Below the pieces are notes generated by a model. It was not told where the DNA came from. It was given only the letters and a program-made list of their open reading frames with translations, and made no database searches. Both the position numbers and the translations under genes were made by a program. 36,713 nucleotides of DNA from Streptococcus cristatus (GTDB lineage: Bacteria; Bacillota; Bacilli; Lactobacillales; Streptococcaceae), in NCBI RefSeq assembly GCF_003943465.1, contig NZ_RJPR01000005.1, forward strand, positions 76,050 to 112,762, in the 5' to 3' direction. Shown here piece after piece: positions 1 through 12,572 of the stretch; the stretch's first letter is position 1; each line of letters opens with the position of its first letter.

Positions 1-192
1 AAAATCCCGCCACTCACGAGAAAAATAAGAGGCATACCCTAAAAGAATGAACAAAAACAGAGAGATAAAAAGCAAGTTAGGCCTCGATAAAGCGAAACGA
101 TTGGTCATCGGATGAACCAAAAGCAGCAAGACCGATTGCATTAACATAGCTACTAATAAGATTTGGATAGATTTTTGAAATGTGAGCCTCAT
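1..192 (-). CDS. N-terminal part of a membrane protein, cut by the window edge
   Basis: The reading frame starts with ATG at 192 (GGAG about 8 bases upstream) and runs open off the left edge, giving 64 residues beginning MRLTFQKSIQILLVAMLMQS. Two hydrophobic stretches, about residues 9-26 and 39-53, look like membrane segments, the first possibly a signal anchor. The visible end reads SREWRDF. I do not recognise the family. It lies downstream of the CPBP protease gene on the same strand, separated by a terminator hairpin, so it is probably transcribed separately. Confidence 0.6.
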   Translation of the reverse strand, partial: MRLTFQKSIQILLVAMLMQSVLLLLVHPMTNRFALSRPNLLFISLFLFILLGYASYFSREWRDF

Positions 193-296
193 TTTTTACT
201 CCTTAAAGCTAAGATACAATTCTCATTATAGAACAAAAGATTCGCTTTGCTAGCTCCATGTCCTCAAAAGTCACTTTTTATCCCTGAAATGTCAAA

Positions 297-319
297 AAAG
301 AGGTCAATCTGACCTCTTT
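297..319 (-). terminator. Rho-independent terminator after the CPBP protease gene
   Basis: Perfect 10-bp stem (297-306 with 310-319) and a 3-base loop, with a T-run in the minus-strand direction. It lies 20 bases past the stop of the 339-1010 gene. Confidence 0.85.
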
Positions 320-338
320 ATCCATGAATGATATCTAG

Positions 339-1010
339 TTAACTTTGTGAAATAATCATCACCAAAATAGCAATGGCATTCCGTAACATATGGGCTAAAA
401 TTCCCATTTCCAAACGCTTAGTCTGGTGAACCACCAAAGCTAGAACGCCCCCCATACCAGCATAAAGGACAAAACTACCGATGTTGGTCGGACCGTGGAA
501 AAAACCAAAAAGGATAGAACCAACTATCAGACCAATCAACTCATGCTTTGGAAACAGCTTTTGGGGAATCAAACCACGGAAAATAATCTCTTCCAAAATT
601 GGCGCTGAAAAAACAGCTCCCACAATAAGCAAAACAACGGGCGTACTCTGAAACAAGTTTTGCAAAGCAGTTTGATTGGCTGTCGTTCCTGAAAGTTGGC
701 CCTCTAGAACCATAATAATCGCAGCAAAAATACTAACTCCGAAAGTTATCAGATAGGATAATACTAGCCAGATTACCGATTTTAAGTTAAAAAAACTAAA
801 ATCAAGGGTCAGTAAGCCTTCTTTTTTAGCCATTCGCAGGGCATAAAAAATGATCAGCAAATAAATCATCAGGACAAGCAAGGTGTATCCCATTGAAAAA
901 CTTTGATCTCGACCTTTGTAAAACTGGATCAGTACAAAAGGAACTTGAGTCTGTACGGCTAAAAACAAAGCCAGTAAACTATATTCCACTTTTTGCAAAA
1001 AAATTTTCAT
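339..1010 (-). CDS. CPBP family intramembrane metalloprotease
   Basis: A 223-residue, very hydrophobic protein with about six membrane segments. It carries the CPBP (CAAX protease / bacteriocin-processing, Abi) signature: the EExxxR motif in PILEEIIFRGLIPQ (about residues 137-150), then an FxxxH element in FGFFHGPTNIG (about 168-178) that supplies a metal-ligand histidine. Family members are Rce1-like membrane metalloproteases. In streptococci some protect against the cell's own bacteriocins, but no bacteriocin genes are nearby, so the substrate is unknown. ATG start with AAGGAGG upstream. The length is normal for the family and the gene ends at its own terminator. Confidence 0.85.
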   Translation of the reverse strand: MKIFLQKVEYSLLALFLAVQTQVPFVLIQFYKGRDQSFSMGYTLLVLMIYLLIIFYALRMAKKEGLLTLDFSFFNLKSVIWLVLSYLITFGVSIFAAIIMVLEGQLSGTTANQTALQNLFQSTPVVLLIVGAVFSAPILEEIIFRGLIPQKLFPKHELIGLIVGSILFGFFHGPTNIGSFVLYAGMGGVLALVVHQTKRLEMGILAHMLRNAIAILVMIISQS

Positions 1011-1206
1011 TTCTTCCTCCTTTTACTTAGTATATCGAATTTTTCCCTTCCTGTACAGCTAAGAGCCATATAAAATCAAAAAATGTGCCATCATGCTTAC
1101 TAGGAAGCTCCTTCCCTAAGCTTTTGATTCAATCTGGCAGCAAAATAGAGCGCTAAAATTTCAATTTTTATTATATCTTCACCAATTCAGTGCACCTAGC
1201 AAAAAG

Positions 1207-1369
1207 AGGAGTTTGGGACAAAAAGATTTCAATTTTTAAAAATCTTAATTATTAAGCCCTTCAAATATATAATTAAATGCGAAAAGCGAACAAAGCAGAA
1301 TTCTGATTACCAGAAAACTAGTTTTGTTCGCTTTTTATATTTGAGGTCGGACTTTTGTCCCAGACTCCT
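1207..1369. repeat. Large nested inverted repeat (163 bp) downstream of rpoC
   Basis: Three nested arm pairs share one centre: 1207-1223 with 1353-1369 (one mismatch), 1261-1269 with 1336-1344 (perfect), and 1282-1294 with 1323-1335 (perfect, 13 bp). The inner hairpin has T-runs on both sides and could terminate transcription from either direction. Nothing inside looks coding. The structure resembles a small non-coding mobile element or folded RNA, but I cannot assign a named family. Confidence 0.7.
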
Positions 1370-1405
1370 ATCAATTGTCTTTGTATTGTCGAGCAAGACG
1401 CAGTG

Positions 1406-1515
1406 GTTGAGTGGGCTCTACTACGCTGATCTCATCAGCTTTTACAGCCCTACTCAACTGTGCGGAGGTGGGACGACGAAATCGAATTCTAACGAATTAC
1501 CGATTTCTGTCCCAC
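1406..1515. repeat. Pair of adjacent hairpin repeats, rpoC 3' flank
   Basis: First unit: arms 1406-1417 and 1446-1458 (one bulge) enclosing a second hairpin (1425-1430 with 1434-1439). Second unit: GTGGGAC at 1468-1474 with GTCCCAC at 1509-1515, plus GAAATCG at 1478-1484 with CGATTTC at 1501-1507. A 72-codon plus-strand frame across here follows the palindromes and is not a credible gene. The unit looks like a streptococcal intergenic repeat; its copy number elsewhere cannot be seen here. Confidence 0.65.
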
Positions 1516-1553
1516 TCTCGATAGACTTTTATATTGTAAACTCAAGCAAGTTT

Positions 1554-4500
1554 TTATGATTCTACGCTTGTTTCAACTTCTTCAGTCTCTGCTGTTTCCA
1601 CAACTTCGTCAATGATTTCAACTTCATTGATTGCTTGTGGTTCCAAGTTACGGTATCGAGCCATACCAGTACCAGCTGGGATAATCTTACCGATGATAAC
1701 ATTTTCCTTGAGTCCGAGCAGATGGTCTTTCTTACCACGGATAGCAGCATCTGTCAGGACACGAGTTGTTTCCTGGAAGGAAGCTGCAGACAGGAAGCTG
1801 TTTGTCTCAAGGGAAGCTTTGGTAATTCCCATGAGGACTGGACGAGCTGTCGCAGGCACACCGCCTGAGATAACCACATCACGGTTAGCATCTGTAAAGT
1901 CAGTGATATCCATGAGAGTTCCCATGAGGAGATCTGTATCACCTGGATCCATAACGCGCACCTTACGAATCATTTGACGAACCATTACCTCGATGTGTTT
2001 ATCGCCGATTTCTACCCCTTGGCTACGGTAAACTTTTTGTACCTCAGCAAGCAGATAGGTTTCAACAGACAAGACATCGCGGACAGCCAGCAAGTGCTTA
2101 GGTTGGATAGAACCTTCAGTCAAGGCAGCACCGCGAGAAACTTGGTCGCCCACTTCCACCTTCATACGGGCTGTAAATGGCACCACATATTCACCTTCGC
2201 CAGTTGCACCTTTAACAAAGACTTTTTTAGTACGAGTAGACGCATCTTCTTCGATAGCAGTAACTTCACCCTTGACTTCTGTGATGACCGCTTCCCCTTT
2301 CGGATTGCGGGCTTCAAAGATTTCTTGGACACGAGGAAGACCTTGCGTGATATCGGTATTAGAGGCAACCCCACCCGTGTGGAAGGTACGCATTGTAAGC
2401 TGTGTACCAGGTTCCCCGATAGATTGGGCAGCGATGGTTCCGACTGCTTCACCAACTTCAACCGCATCGCCAGTCGCCAAGTTGATACCGTAACAATGAC
2501 GGCAGACACCGTGGCGGGTGTTACATGTAAATACGGAACGGATAGTAACTTCTTCCACACCCGCATTGACAATCTCACGCGCCTTGTCTTCGGTGATCAA
2601 TTCATTTGGGCCGATGATAACTGCGCCAGTTTCTGGATGTTTAACCGTCTTCTTAGTGTAACGACCATTGAGACGCTCTTCAAGAGACTCGATCATTTCC
2701 TTGCCTTCTGTGATAGAAGTGATGAGAAGTCCACGATCTGTACCACAGTCATCCTCACGGATAATCACATCTTGGGCAACGTCAACCAGACGACGAGTCA
2801 AGTAACCTGAGTCGGCTGTCTTGAGGGCCGTATCGGTCATACCTTTACGGGCACCGTGAGTAGAGAAGAACATTTCCAATACAGACAAACCTTCGCGGAA
2901 GTTTGAAAGGATTGGCAATTCCATGATACGTCCGTTCGGAGCAGCCATCAGACCACGCATACCGGCAAGCTGTGAGAAGTTCGAGATGTTACCACGGGCT
3001 CCAGAGTCCATCATCATAACGATTGGGTTCTTCGGATCTTGGTTGGCAACCAAGCGTTTTTCCAATTTTTCACGGGCAGCACGCCATTCAGCAGTAACTG
3101 CATTGTAGCGCTCGTCATCAGTAATCATACCGCGACGGAATTGCTTGGTAATTTGTTCTACACGCTTGTGAGACTCTTCAATGATCTCTGCCTTGTCTTC
3201 CACGACTGGAATGTCAGCAATACCCACTGTCAAACCAGCCAGCGTAGAATGGTGGTAACCTAGGTCTTTCAAGCGGTCGAGCAGGGCAGATGTTTCTGTA
3301 GTGCGGAAGCGTTTGAAGATTTCAGCGATGATATTTCCTAGATTTTTCTTCTTGAACGGAATATTCAACTCTAGGGCTTCAATGGCAGACTTGATGTCTT
3401 TACCAGGCTCCAAGAAGTATTTAGCTGGAACGCCTTCTGTCAAATTAGCATTCGTTGGCTCTTGCAGGTAAGGCAGCTCTTCTGGCATGATATCGTTGAA
3501 GAGAATCTTACCTACTGTGGTCATGAGGATCTTGTGTTTTTGATCTTCTGTCCAAGGTTTGTTGAGGCTATCTGTCGCGATACCTACACGAGTGTGCAAG
3601 TGGACATAGCCATTACGCAAGGCCATCACGGCTTCATCACGGTCTTTAAAGACCATACCTTCGCCTTCGCGACCTGCTTCTTCCATGGTCAGGTAGTAGT
3701 TACCCAAGACCATATCCTGAGATGGTGTTACAACCGGTTTTCCGTCTTTCGGATTCAAGATGTGCTCAGCAGCCAGCATGAGGATACGAGCTTCAGCCTG
3801 TGCTTCTTCAGACAATGGAACGTGAATGGCCATTTGGTCACCGTCAAAGTCGGCATTGTAGGCTTCACAGACCAGTGGGTGCAAGCGAAGAGCTTTACCG
3901 TCGATTAGAACTGGCTCAAAGGCTTGGATACCCAAACGGTGAAGGGTCGGTGCGCGGTTAAGGAGCACTGGGTGTTCTTTGATAACATCTTCCAAGACGT
4001 CCCAGATACGCTCATCGCCACGCTCTACCATGCGCTTAGCAGCTTTCACATTCTGTGCATAATCACGGGCAACAATTTCCCGCATGACAAACGGCTTGAA
4101 GAGCTCGATTGCCATCTCGCGTGGCACACCACATTGATACATTTTCAATGTCGGACCAACGGCGATAACGGAACGTCCTGAGAAGTCAACCCGTTTACCC
4201 AGCAAGTTTTGACGGAAGCGACCTTGTTTACCTTTGAGCATGTGGCTCAAAGACTTGAGTGGACGGCTACCTGGTCCTGTGATCGGACGACCACGGCGAC
4301 CGTTGTCAATCAAAGCATCCACCGCTTCTTGCAGCATCCGCTTCTCATTTTGAACGATGATACCTGGTGCATTCAACTCAAGCAAACGAGACAAACGGTT
4401 GTTCCGGTTGATAACACGGCGGTAAAGGTCATTCAAGTCAGATGAGGCAAAGCGCCCACCATCCAGCTGCAACATTGGACGCAGATCTGGCGGAATGACT

Positions 4501-5198
4501 GGCAGAATGTTCAGAATCATCCATTCTGGCTTATTGCCAGAACGGTAGAAGGCATCCAAGACGTCCAAACGACGAATAGCCTTGATTCGTTTTTGACCAG
4601 AGGCTGTTTTCAATTCTTCCTTGAGAGCCGCAATTTCTGTTTCCAGATCCACTTGTTTCAACAAGTCTTGGATCGCTTCTGCTCCCATTTTAGCAACGAA
4701 TGAACCAACACCATATTCACGGAGGCGCTCACGGTACTCGCGCTCTGTCATGATAGACTTGTGCTCCAGCGGTGTATCCTTAGGATCAATCACCACATAA
4801 GCCGCAAAATAAATGACTTCTTCCAGAGCGCGCGGGCTCATATCCAGAGTCAAGCCCATCCGGCTTGGGATTCCCTTGAAATACCAGATATGAGAAACGG
4901 GTGCTTTGAGCTCAATGTGACCCATACGCTCACGGCGAACCTTGGTCCGTGTTACTTCGACACCACAGCGGTCACAAATAATTCCTTTATAACGAATCCG
5001 TTTGTATTTACCGCAGGCACACTCCCAATCCTTGGTTGGCCCGAAGATCACCTCGTCAAAGAGGCCTTCACGTTCTGGCTTCAAGGTCCGGTAATTGATT
5101 GTCTCAGGCTTCTTCACTTCCCCGTAAGACCATGAACGGACCTTACTTGGAGAAGCTAGGGTGATTTGCATACTTTTAAATCGATTTACATCAACCAC
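1554..5198 (-). CDS. rpoC: DNA-directed RNA polymerase subunit beta'
   Basis: A 1214-residue beta' subunit of RNA polymerase, full length for Streptococcus. The start is GTG at 5198. In order: N-terminal zinc finger ([20 protein letters not shown], about residues 60-80), the clamp and rudder regions, the catalytic loop [12 protein letters not shown] (about 450) whose three aspartates bind the active-site magnesium, the trigger-loop region, and a second zinc site with CRHCYG. The C-terminus is acidic, as in relatives. It lies 38 bases downstream of rpoB and is certainly cotranscribed with it. No clean terminator follows; the inverted repeats beyond the stop may serve. No disruption seen. Confidence 0.98.
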   Translation of the reverse strand: MVDVNRFKSMQITLASPSKVRSWSYGEVKKPETINYRTLKPEREGLFDEVIFGPTKDWECACGKYKRIRYKGIICDRCGVEVTRTKVRRERMGHIELKAPVSHIWYFKGIPSRMGLTLDMSPRALEEVIYFAAYVVIDPKDTPLEHKSIMTEREYRERLREYGVGSFVAKMGAEAIQDLLKQVDLETEIAALKEELKTASGQKRIKAIRRLDVLDAFYRSGNKPEWMILNILPVIPPDLRPMLQLDGGRFASSDLNDLYRRVINRNNRLSRLLELNAPGIIVQNEKRMLQEAVDALIDNGRRGRPITGPGSRPLKSLSHMLKGKQGRFRQNLLGKRVDFSGRSVIAVGPTLKMYQCGVPREMAIELFKPFVMREIVARDYAQNVKAAKRMVERGDERIWDVLEDVIKEHPVLLNRAPTLHRLGIQAFEPVLIDGKALRLHPLVCEAYNADFDGDQMAIHVPLSEEAQAEARILMLAAEHILNPKDGKPVVTPSQDMVLGNYYLTMEEAGREGEGMVFKDRDEAVMALRNGYVHLHTRVGIATDSLNKPWTEDQKHKILMTTVGKILFNDIMPEELPYLQEPTNANLTEGVPAKYFLEPGKDIKSAIEALELNIPFKKKNLGNIIAEIFKRFRTTETSALLDRLKDLGYHHSTLAGLTVGIADIPVVEDKAEIIEESHKRVEQITKQFRRGMITDDERYNAVTAEWRAAREKLEKRLVANQDPKNPIVMMMDSGARGNISNFSQLAGMRGLMAAPNGRIMELPILSNFREGLSVLEMFFSTHGARKGMTDTALKTADSGYLTRRLVDVAQDVIIREDDCGTDRGLLITSITEGKEMIESLEERLNGRYTKKTVKHPETGAVIIGPNELITEDKAREIVNAGVEEVTIRSVFTCNTRHGVCRHCYGINLATGDAVEVGEAVGTIAAQSIGEPGTQLTMRTFHTGGVASNTDITQGLPRVQEIFEARNPKGEAVITEVKGEVTAIEEDASTRTKKVFVKGATGEGEYVVPFTARMKVEVGDQVSRGAALTEGSIQPKHLLAVRDVLSVETYLLAEVQKVYRSQGVEIGDKHIEVMVRQMIRKVRVMDPGDTDLLMGTLMDITDFTDANRDVVISGGVPATARPVLMGITKASLETNSFLSAASFQETTRVLTDAAIRGKKDHLLGLKENVIIGKIIPAGTGMARYRNLEPQAINEVEIIDEVVETAETEEVETSVES

Positions 5199-5236
5199 TA
5201 TTTCTTACCTTTCTTATTTATCTAATCAGCGACGAA

Positions 5237-8809
<3,573 letters not shown>

Positions 8810-8925
8810 GTTTCTAACTCCTTTTTTATAAAGTACAGAGGGAGGGAATCGGAGAAAATGAGATTTTCTGATTATTGAAATACTAACCATTTGCCTCTCA
8901 TATCCTACTCTTCTTCACTCTTACC

Positions 8926-8940
8926 AAGGGGAGACCCCTT
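8926..8940 (-). other. Small hairpin in the rpoB leader
   Basis: Perfect 6-bp stem AAGGGG/CCCCTT with a 3-base loop, about 120 bases before the rpoB start. No T-run follows, so it is not a terminator by itself. It could be part of a folded leader. Confidence 0.4.
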
Positions 8941-9043
8941 CTACGCCATTGACTCTCGTCAAAACAGCTACAATCAGTCCTTTTTGCTAAGTTTTTAGAA
9001 TCTTTAAGTTTGCGTTACAAATCCTAGAATTCTGAAAAATAGA

Positions 9044-9093
9044 CACAAAAAGAGCAGCTAAATCTGACTTATAAAAAGTTTGATTTAACTGCT
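9044..9093 (-). terminator. Terminator-like hairpin in the rpoB 5' leader (possible attenuator)
   Basis: A 12-bp stem (9053-9064 with 9082-9093, one G-T pair) with a loop that can pair further, followed on the minus strand by TCTTTTTGTG. It lies 50-90 bases downstream of the predicted rpoB start point, so it could stop read-through from the toxin array and also attenuate rpoBC. Confidence 0.6.
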
Positions 9094-9148
9094 GCAAGCC
9101 TTAATCGGACAATATTTCAATTAAAGCACACGACAAATTATTGATACT

Positions 9149-9176
9149 ATTATACCATATTTATGTAAAAATTCAA
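9149..9176 (-). promoter_or_regulatory. rpoBC promoter
   Basis: Minus strand: -35 TTGAAT (9171-9176), 16-base spacer, -10 TATAAT (9149-9154) with an upstream TG giving an extended -10. Start expected near 9142, leaving a leader of about 330 bases. Nothing coding is seen between 8810 and 9233. Confidence 0.75.
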
Positions 9177-9233
9177 GTAGTTTTATCTAATTTCCAGGAC
9201 GCTTTCATCTTTAATCTTGAAATAGAAGCATGT

Positions 9234-9360
9234 TTATTTTAAGTCGCTCTCATCCACTTCCTCGTCGTCATGAACATGTTAACCCTGGATTTTGATGTAT
9301 CCTTCATGTTTCCTATCCAATTCTTCCCAGAGTGGCTCATCAATAGCCTTCCGAATCTTT
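9234..9360 (-). pseudogene. Relic of an acidic immunity-type gene (3' end only)
   Basis: The minus-strand frame reads about KIRKAIDEPLWEELDRKHEG, then YIKIQG, a TAA at 9281-9279, then HVHDDEEVDESDLK and a stop. This matches the C-terminus of the intact gene at 15165-15794 (DPVWEEDDRRNEEYIKIYGEPVYDDDEDE split by small gaps). Only about 40 codons survive, with an internal stop and no start. It marks the far end of the toxin-immunity array, next to the rpoB promoter. Confidence 0.65.
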
Positions 9361-9385
9361 ATTTATGATTCTTTTATTATATTTC

Positions 9386-9901
9386 CTATTTAGAAGCTAG
9401 CTGCTGTTTCATTTTTTCAAAGAACTGATTCAATTCTGTTTGAACCTGATGTAGTAACTCTTTTTCTTGAGTCTCATCTATTTCAATTTTTTTCCTAGTA
9501 CCGTCTTTCTCTATAGAATCATAACTCGAATCAATTAAATTCAATTTTTTATCTAAGAAAAACGCTACATCTGTTTCTTTACCATCAATTGTAGTAGAAA
9601 AATGAACCAAAAGCTCACTGTCTTCCAAACTAGTCGGTGGGCGTACATCCAAGTTTAATTTCCCAGGTATTTTAAGTTCATTTATTCCCCATCGCCGAAT
9701 CACCGGGTCATCCGGAATTCCATAGCCTGCATCTCGGATAATATCCTCGTTATTACCTGCGAGAATACTTGCCAGTAGTTCAATTTTATTGACAGAGGAA
9801 AAATCTGGTTCAGGTTTATCATCTGGCCAAAAGAGCAACCAAATGGCAAAAGCAGTTATTATCAAAAGTAGGATGCTTATTATTTTTTTACGTACCGACA
9901 T
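9386..9901 (-). CDS. Membrane-anchored immunity-type protein, paralogue of the 14586-15113 product
   Basis: 171 residues: a short basic N-terminus, one membrane anchor (about residues 7-24), then a soluble domain expected outside the membrane. It is a paralogue of the product at 14586-15113: both share IRDAGYxIPxD-like and IxIxGxLxLxI-like stretches and a central LDxxLxxxxSxYxS element. The start overlaps by 14 bases the end of a toxin-tail fragment (9888-10019), the usual translational coupling of toxin and immunity gene. I infer it protects against that lost LXG toxin. The target is unknown. The gene is intact although its toxin is nearly gone. Confidence 0.6.
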   Translation of the reverse strand: MSVRKKIISILLLIITAFAIWLLFWPDDKPEPDFSSVNKIELLASILAGNNEDIIRDAGYGIPDDPVIRRWGINELKIPGKLNLDVRPPTSLEDSELLVHFSTTIDGKETDVAFFLDKKLNLIDSSYDSIEKDGTRKKIEIDETQEKELLHQVQTELNQFFEKMKQQLASK

Positions 9902-10131
9902 TTTTATCTTCTCCTCGCTTCAAATAATCATAAAAATCTTCTTTTGATTTTTTATGCTCATCCGTATCTGGTTTCCATAAGAAATCCCATCTTTTCCCGT
10001 GCTTGATAAATTGTCCACCTGCTGTATATAGGCTACTTACAAGAGTTCTCCAAAGGCTAGAGTAGCCATTTAATAGTCACGCTCTTTAGGCAGTCGGTCT
10101 GTAACTTGATTGCTAATTCTAAGTTGTTGCC
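9888..10131 (-). pseudogene. Scar of an LXG toxin gene: N-terminal fragment joined to a toxin tail
   Basis: Reading right to left, 10131-10020 encodes broken pieces of an LXG N-terminus. NNLEL.NQVTDRL aligns with NNIQVANEVTDRL of the gene at 19733, and FGELL*VAYxTAG aligns with SGELMGAAYTAG, with two stops and frame slips. At 10019 it passes directly into an open 43-codon frame, GGQFIKHGKRWDFLWKPDTD and onward, ending at 9888 inside the next gene. This looks like a large internal deletion that kept about residues 19-52 of LXG and the last 43 residues of a toxin domain. The toxin type is not recognised. Confidence 0.65.
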
Positions 10132-10142
10132 AATGTTCTACC

Positions 10143-10661
10143 TTACCTATCCACCACTTGAGCCTCAAATTTGGCCGGTTTATTGTCTACATTGGTGATG
10201 GTGATGGAGTAAGGTTTGTTGTTTGTCACATCAAAAACTTTTTCTCCTTTATAACTAACAACAATCCCATCTTCTGCTAAATATATATCTTTTTGATTAT
10301 TAGGAAGCTCATTCTTATCTCCAGTACTGCCTATTTTAATAATTTTCTTTTCTCTTACTCCAAATAATATATCTCCAAACTTTTCGGACCAAACATTTGT
10401 ACCTGATAATTTTATACTTCTATTATCTTTTTTATCTAAAATCAATTCCGAATTATATTCAAGCTGATCCGTATTTGGAGACACTCTTAATTCAACGCTT
10501 TGACCTGGTTGCAGAGTATATTTTCCATAATTTAAAACCGCATAAACATACCCTGCTGCAAACAAACCATAGAACAATCCAATGGCAATTCTTGACCGCC
10601 TGCTTTTAAAATAAAGCGAAAGTAAAAATAGAGAAGCAATAAAAATTACTGAAGTTATCAT
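10143..10661 (-). CDS. Membrane protein, immunity-type, paralogue of the 12573-13079 product
   Basis: 172 residues with two hydrophobic segments at the N-terminus (about 2-17 and 24-42), then a predicted external beta-rich domain. It is clearly related to the product at 12573-13079: YTLQPGQSVELRV against YTLKPGDSIVLKV, IYLAEDGIVV against IYLSEKGVVL, and the ends ITNVDNKPAKFEAQV and ITNVSDRDIRFEAQV. In the other copy this gene directly follows a toxin-44-like end, so I infer immunity to a variant of that toxin. Here no such toxin lies upstream; it follows a TipC-like gene instead, so it is an orphan immunity gene. Confidence 0.6.
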   Translation of the reverse strand: MITSVIFIASLFLLSLYFKSRRSRIAIGLFYGLFAAGYVYAVLNYGKYTLQPGQSVELRVSPNTDQLEYNSELILDKKDNRSIKLSGTNVWSEKFGDILFGVREKKIIKIGSTGDKNELPNNQKDIYLAEDGIVVSYKGEKVFDVTNNKPYSITITNVDNKPAKFEAQVVDR

Positions 10662-10700
10662 TTTTTATTTCCCTTATAGCCCCCATATCATATTAGGACT

Positions 10701-11321
10701 CTATCCATTCTGCAATATTTCATCTTCTTTCCGTTTTCTCCGCTGACCCGACCACCTGATACATAGCAACAATACTATCAGACGAAGAAGCAAATAGACC
10801 AAACGAAGGATTTTCATCTTTCCAAGAGCTGATAAGAAGTTTTTCCTTGCATGTCCCACTTCTTGACCTAACTGTTCAACCGTTTTGCCTGTTTCCTCTT
10901 TAATAACGGCTGCATTCTTTGAAATCAAATAATAATTTTGCTCTAAACTAGTAGTATAGGCTCTGGATATTGGTTCATCTAAGAAAAAATATACTCTATC
11001 AGCATACTTATCTTCAGACAGAGCATAGTATATTTCAACTTCACTATCCCATTTTCTAGGAAAACCAGTTATTCTAACATTTTCATAATCTAGATGCATA
11101 ATTCCATTTAATACGTCACTAGTCCATTCTTCCGCATAGTGATAAAGAGTTGCCTTCTTATCTACCATTGGCCAAACCATAACATACCGACTATGCATGA
11201 ATTCCTTGGTCAAGGCCGAGTTGCTAGCTAAACTAGTCGCACCAATCTCATATAAAGACCAAACAAGCACAATGAGCATCAAGAAAGCTTGAGTAGGTTT
11301 GTTTTTAAAATAGTTTTTCAT
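10701..11321 (-). CDS. TipC-like membrane immunity protein for the adjacent TelC-like toxin end
   Basis: 206 residues: N-terminal membrane anchor (about 11-29), an external domain, and a second hydrophobic segment near the C-terminus (about 172-190) followed by a basic tail. It begins 12 bases after the TelC-like cassette at 11334. Its ETGKTVEQLGQEV stretch resembles EHGKTADEIRREA in the TipC-like protein at 17373-17999, in the same relative place. By position and this similarity I call it an immunity protein acting outside the membrane. The second membrane segment is unusual for TipC and is shared with the 16669-17274 product. Confidence 0.55.
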   Translation of the reverse strand: MKNYFKNKPTQAFLMLIVLVWSLYEIGATSLASNSALTKEFMHSRYVMVWPMVDKKATLYHYAEEWTSDVLNGIMHLDYENVRITGFPRKWDSEVEIYYALSEDKYADRVYFFLDEPISRAYTTSLEQNYYLISKNAAVIKEETGKTVEQLGQEVGHARKNFLSALGKMKILRLVYLLLRLIVLLLCIRWSGQRRKRKEDEILQNG

Positions 11322-11333
11322 TTTTTTAACATT

Positions 11334-12372
11334 TTACTCTCCGATAGAGGGATTGGGTTTGTCTAAATCCTTTTGGAAATGTTGGATAGCATTCATGAAA
11401 TTTTCGAAGGTTGATGATTGTTCACTAGAATGAGAAGAAACGTATAATTTATAAGTTTCTTCTAATTTCTTCATTCCTTTCGTGTAATCTCCTTCTCCAA
11501 TATTTTGAACAAATTCATAAGTTCTATAGCCAGATGTTCTCTCAACGCTGTCGTAGTATGAGTTTGTAACATCAACCAGGCTATCCCCATCCTTAATTTT
11601 GTGATAAACATTAACAGCATCTAAATCTGAACGATAGTCATCGTTACCAAGACTCGGCGGAAGTCCCATAGTACCTGCTACATCACCTTGCCATCCCGCT
11701 AAATCGTCTTCATTTTCAATAAAATGATTACCTGTATAATGTGCAGAAATAGTTGCAGCCATATGGGAATAGTCTATGGTTCCTCCAAATTGAGACAGTA
11801 ACTCTCTAACTCTTGCTTTCTGCTTCTCGTCTAATTTATTATAATTTCCTTGACCATATGCTTTCTCAGAAGCTAAATTCAGTTTCCCTTTTATCTCATC
11901 ATTTGTATCTCCCTCTTCAATCTTTTCCAATCCCGTAAAATTATGCTGATTCTGAATAGCTTTCTGAATCGTATCAATTTCATCATCTTTTAAGCCATAT
12001 TTTTTCAAAACAGATTTCATTCTATAATTAATACCAACATTTATACCGTTTACCCCATTCGGGCTATATAATCCACCGACCACTTGCCAAGCTCCATAAG
12101 ATTTATCACCATAAGAGTAAGATGCAACTATTTTAAAGAATTCTATATTTGCTTTCTTGGATCCATATTCCTTTTCTAGCTTTTGATATAAATTTAGTAA
12201 TATCTCTGATTCAGTTCGACTAAATCCATACTGTTGTCTAATAGTTTGAATAAATTTCTCTTTTTTAGTTACTGGTATGTATGTCTCAATCTTCTGTCCC
12301 TTCATTTTAATAGCCCAGCTCATATCCACACCGTTCGCATAGTAGTTACCATCGCTATCGACGAGGTATGGG
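11334..12372 (-). CDS. Orphan LXG toxin C-terminal cassette, TelC-like (lacks the LXG domain)
   Basis: About 346 codons from the stop at 12373 to 11334. The first plausible start is GTG at 12329 (331 residues), inside the conserved junction GNYYANGVDMSW. It has no LXG export domain. The rest matches the C-terminal half of the toxin at 18004-19733: YGF near the start, IDYSHMAATISAHYTG, DLAGWQGDVAG, and an aspartate-rich LGNDDYRSDLDAVNV. TelC, a T7SS-exported lipid II phosphatase of S. intermedius, has an aspartate-rich metal pocket; I infer the same family from memory of that motif. With no LXG region it should not be exported unless recombined onto one. A TipC-like gene follows. Confidence 0.6.
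12299..12363 (-). repeat. Toxin cassette junction repeat, copy 1
   Basis: Codes for VDSDGNYYANGVDMSWAIKM. It nearly matches copies 2 and 3 over about 60 bases, but similarity stops abruptly at 12363, where the LXG coding part is missing. See also 14036-14200 and 19067-19206. Confidence 0.7.
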
Positions 12373-12572
12373 AAATTTACACAAATAGATTCCTAGTAAT
12401 CACTAAAAAAGGAAACTCTGGAAATGAATAGTCTTCACGAAGTATAGAACTAAAAGAAAAAAGAGGTGTGTAAAATTGGTAACTTAAGTTTTACAAAGAA
12501 AAGAAGACAAGAATAAAGCTATCAAAGTGAAAAAATAATCATTTTTTCTTCATTTTACTTTTCTAGTTTCCT

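Noticed and set aside
1341..1559. 72-codon plus-strand frame downstream of rpoC
   Set aside because: It consists of the palindromic repeats; the codons follow the inverted-repeat pattern rather than a protein.
1974..2810. 278-codon plus-strand reading frame opposite rpoC
   Set aside because: It lies wholly within rpoC on the other strand, has no ribosome binding site and no recognisable protein features. Long antisense frames are common opposite rpoB and rpoC.
8810..8890. rpoB starting at ATG 8890 (27 extra residues)
   Set aside because: The TTG at 8809 has a good Shine-Dalgarno and matches the usual streptococcal RpoB N-terminus; the extra residues look like leader.
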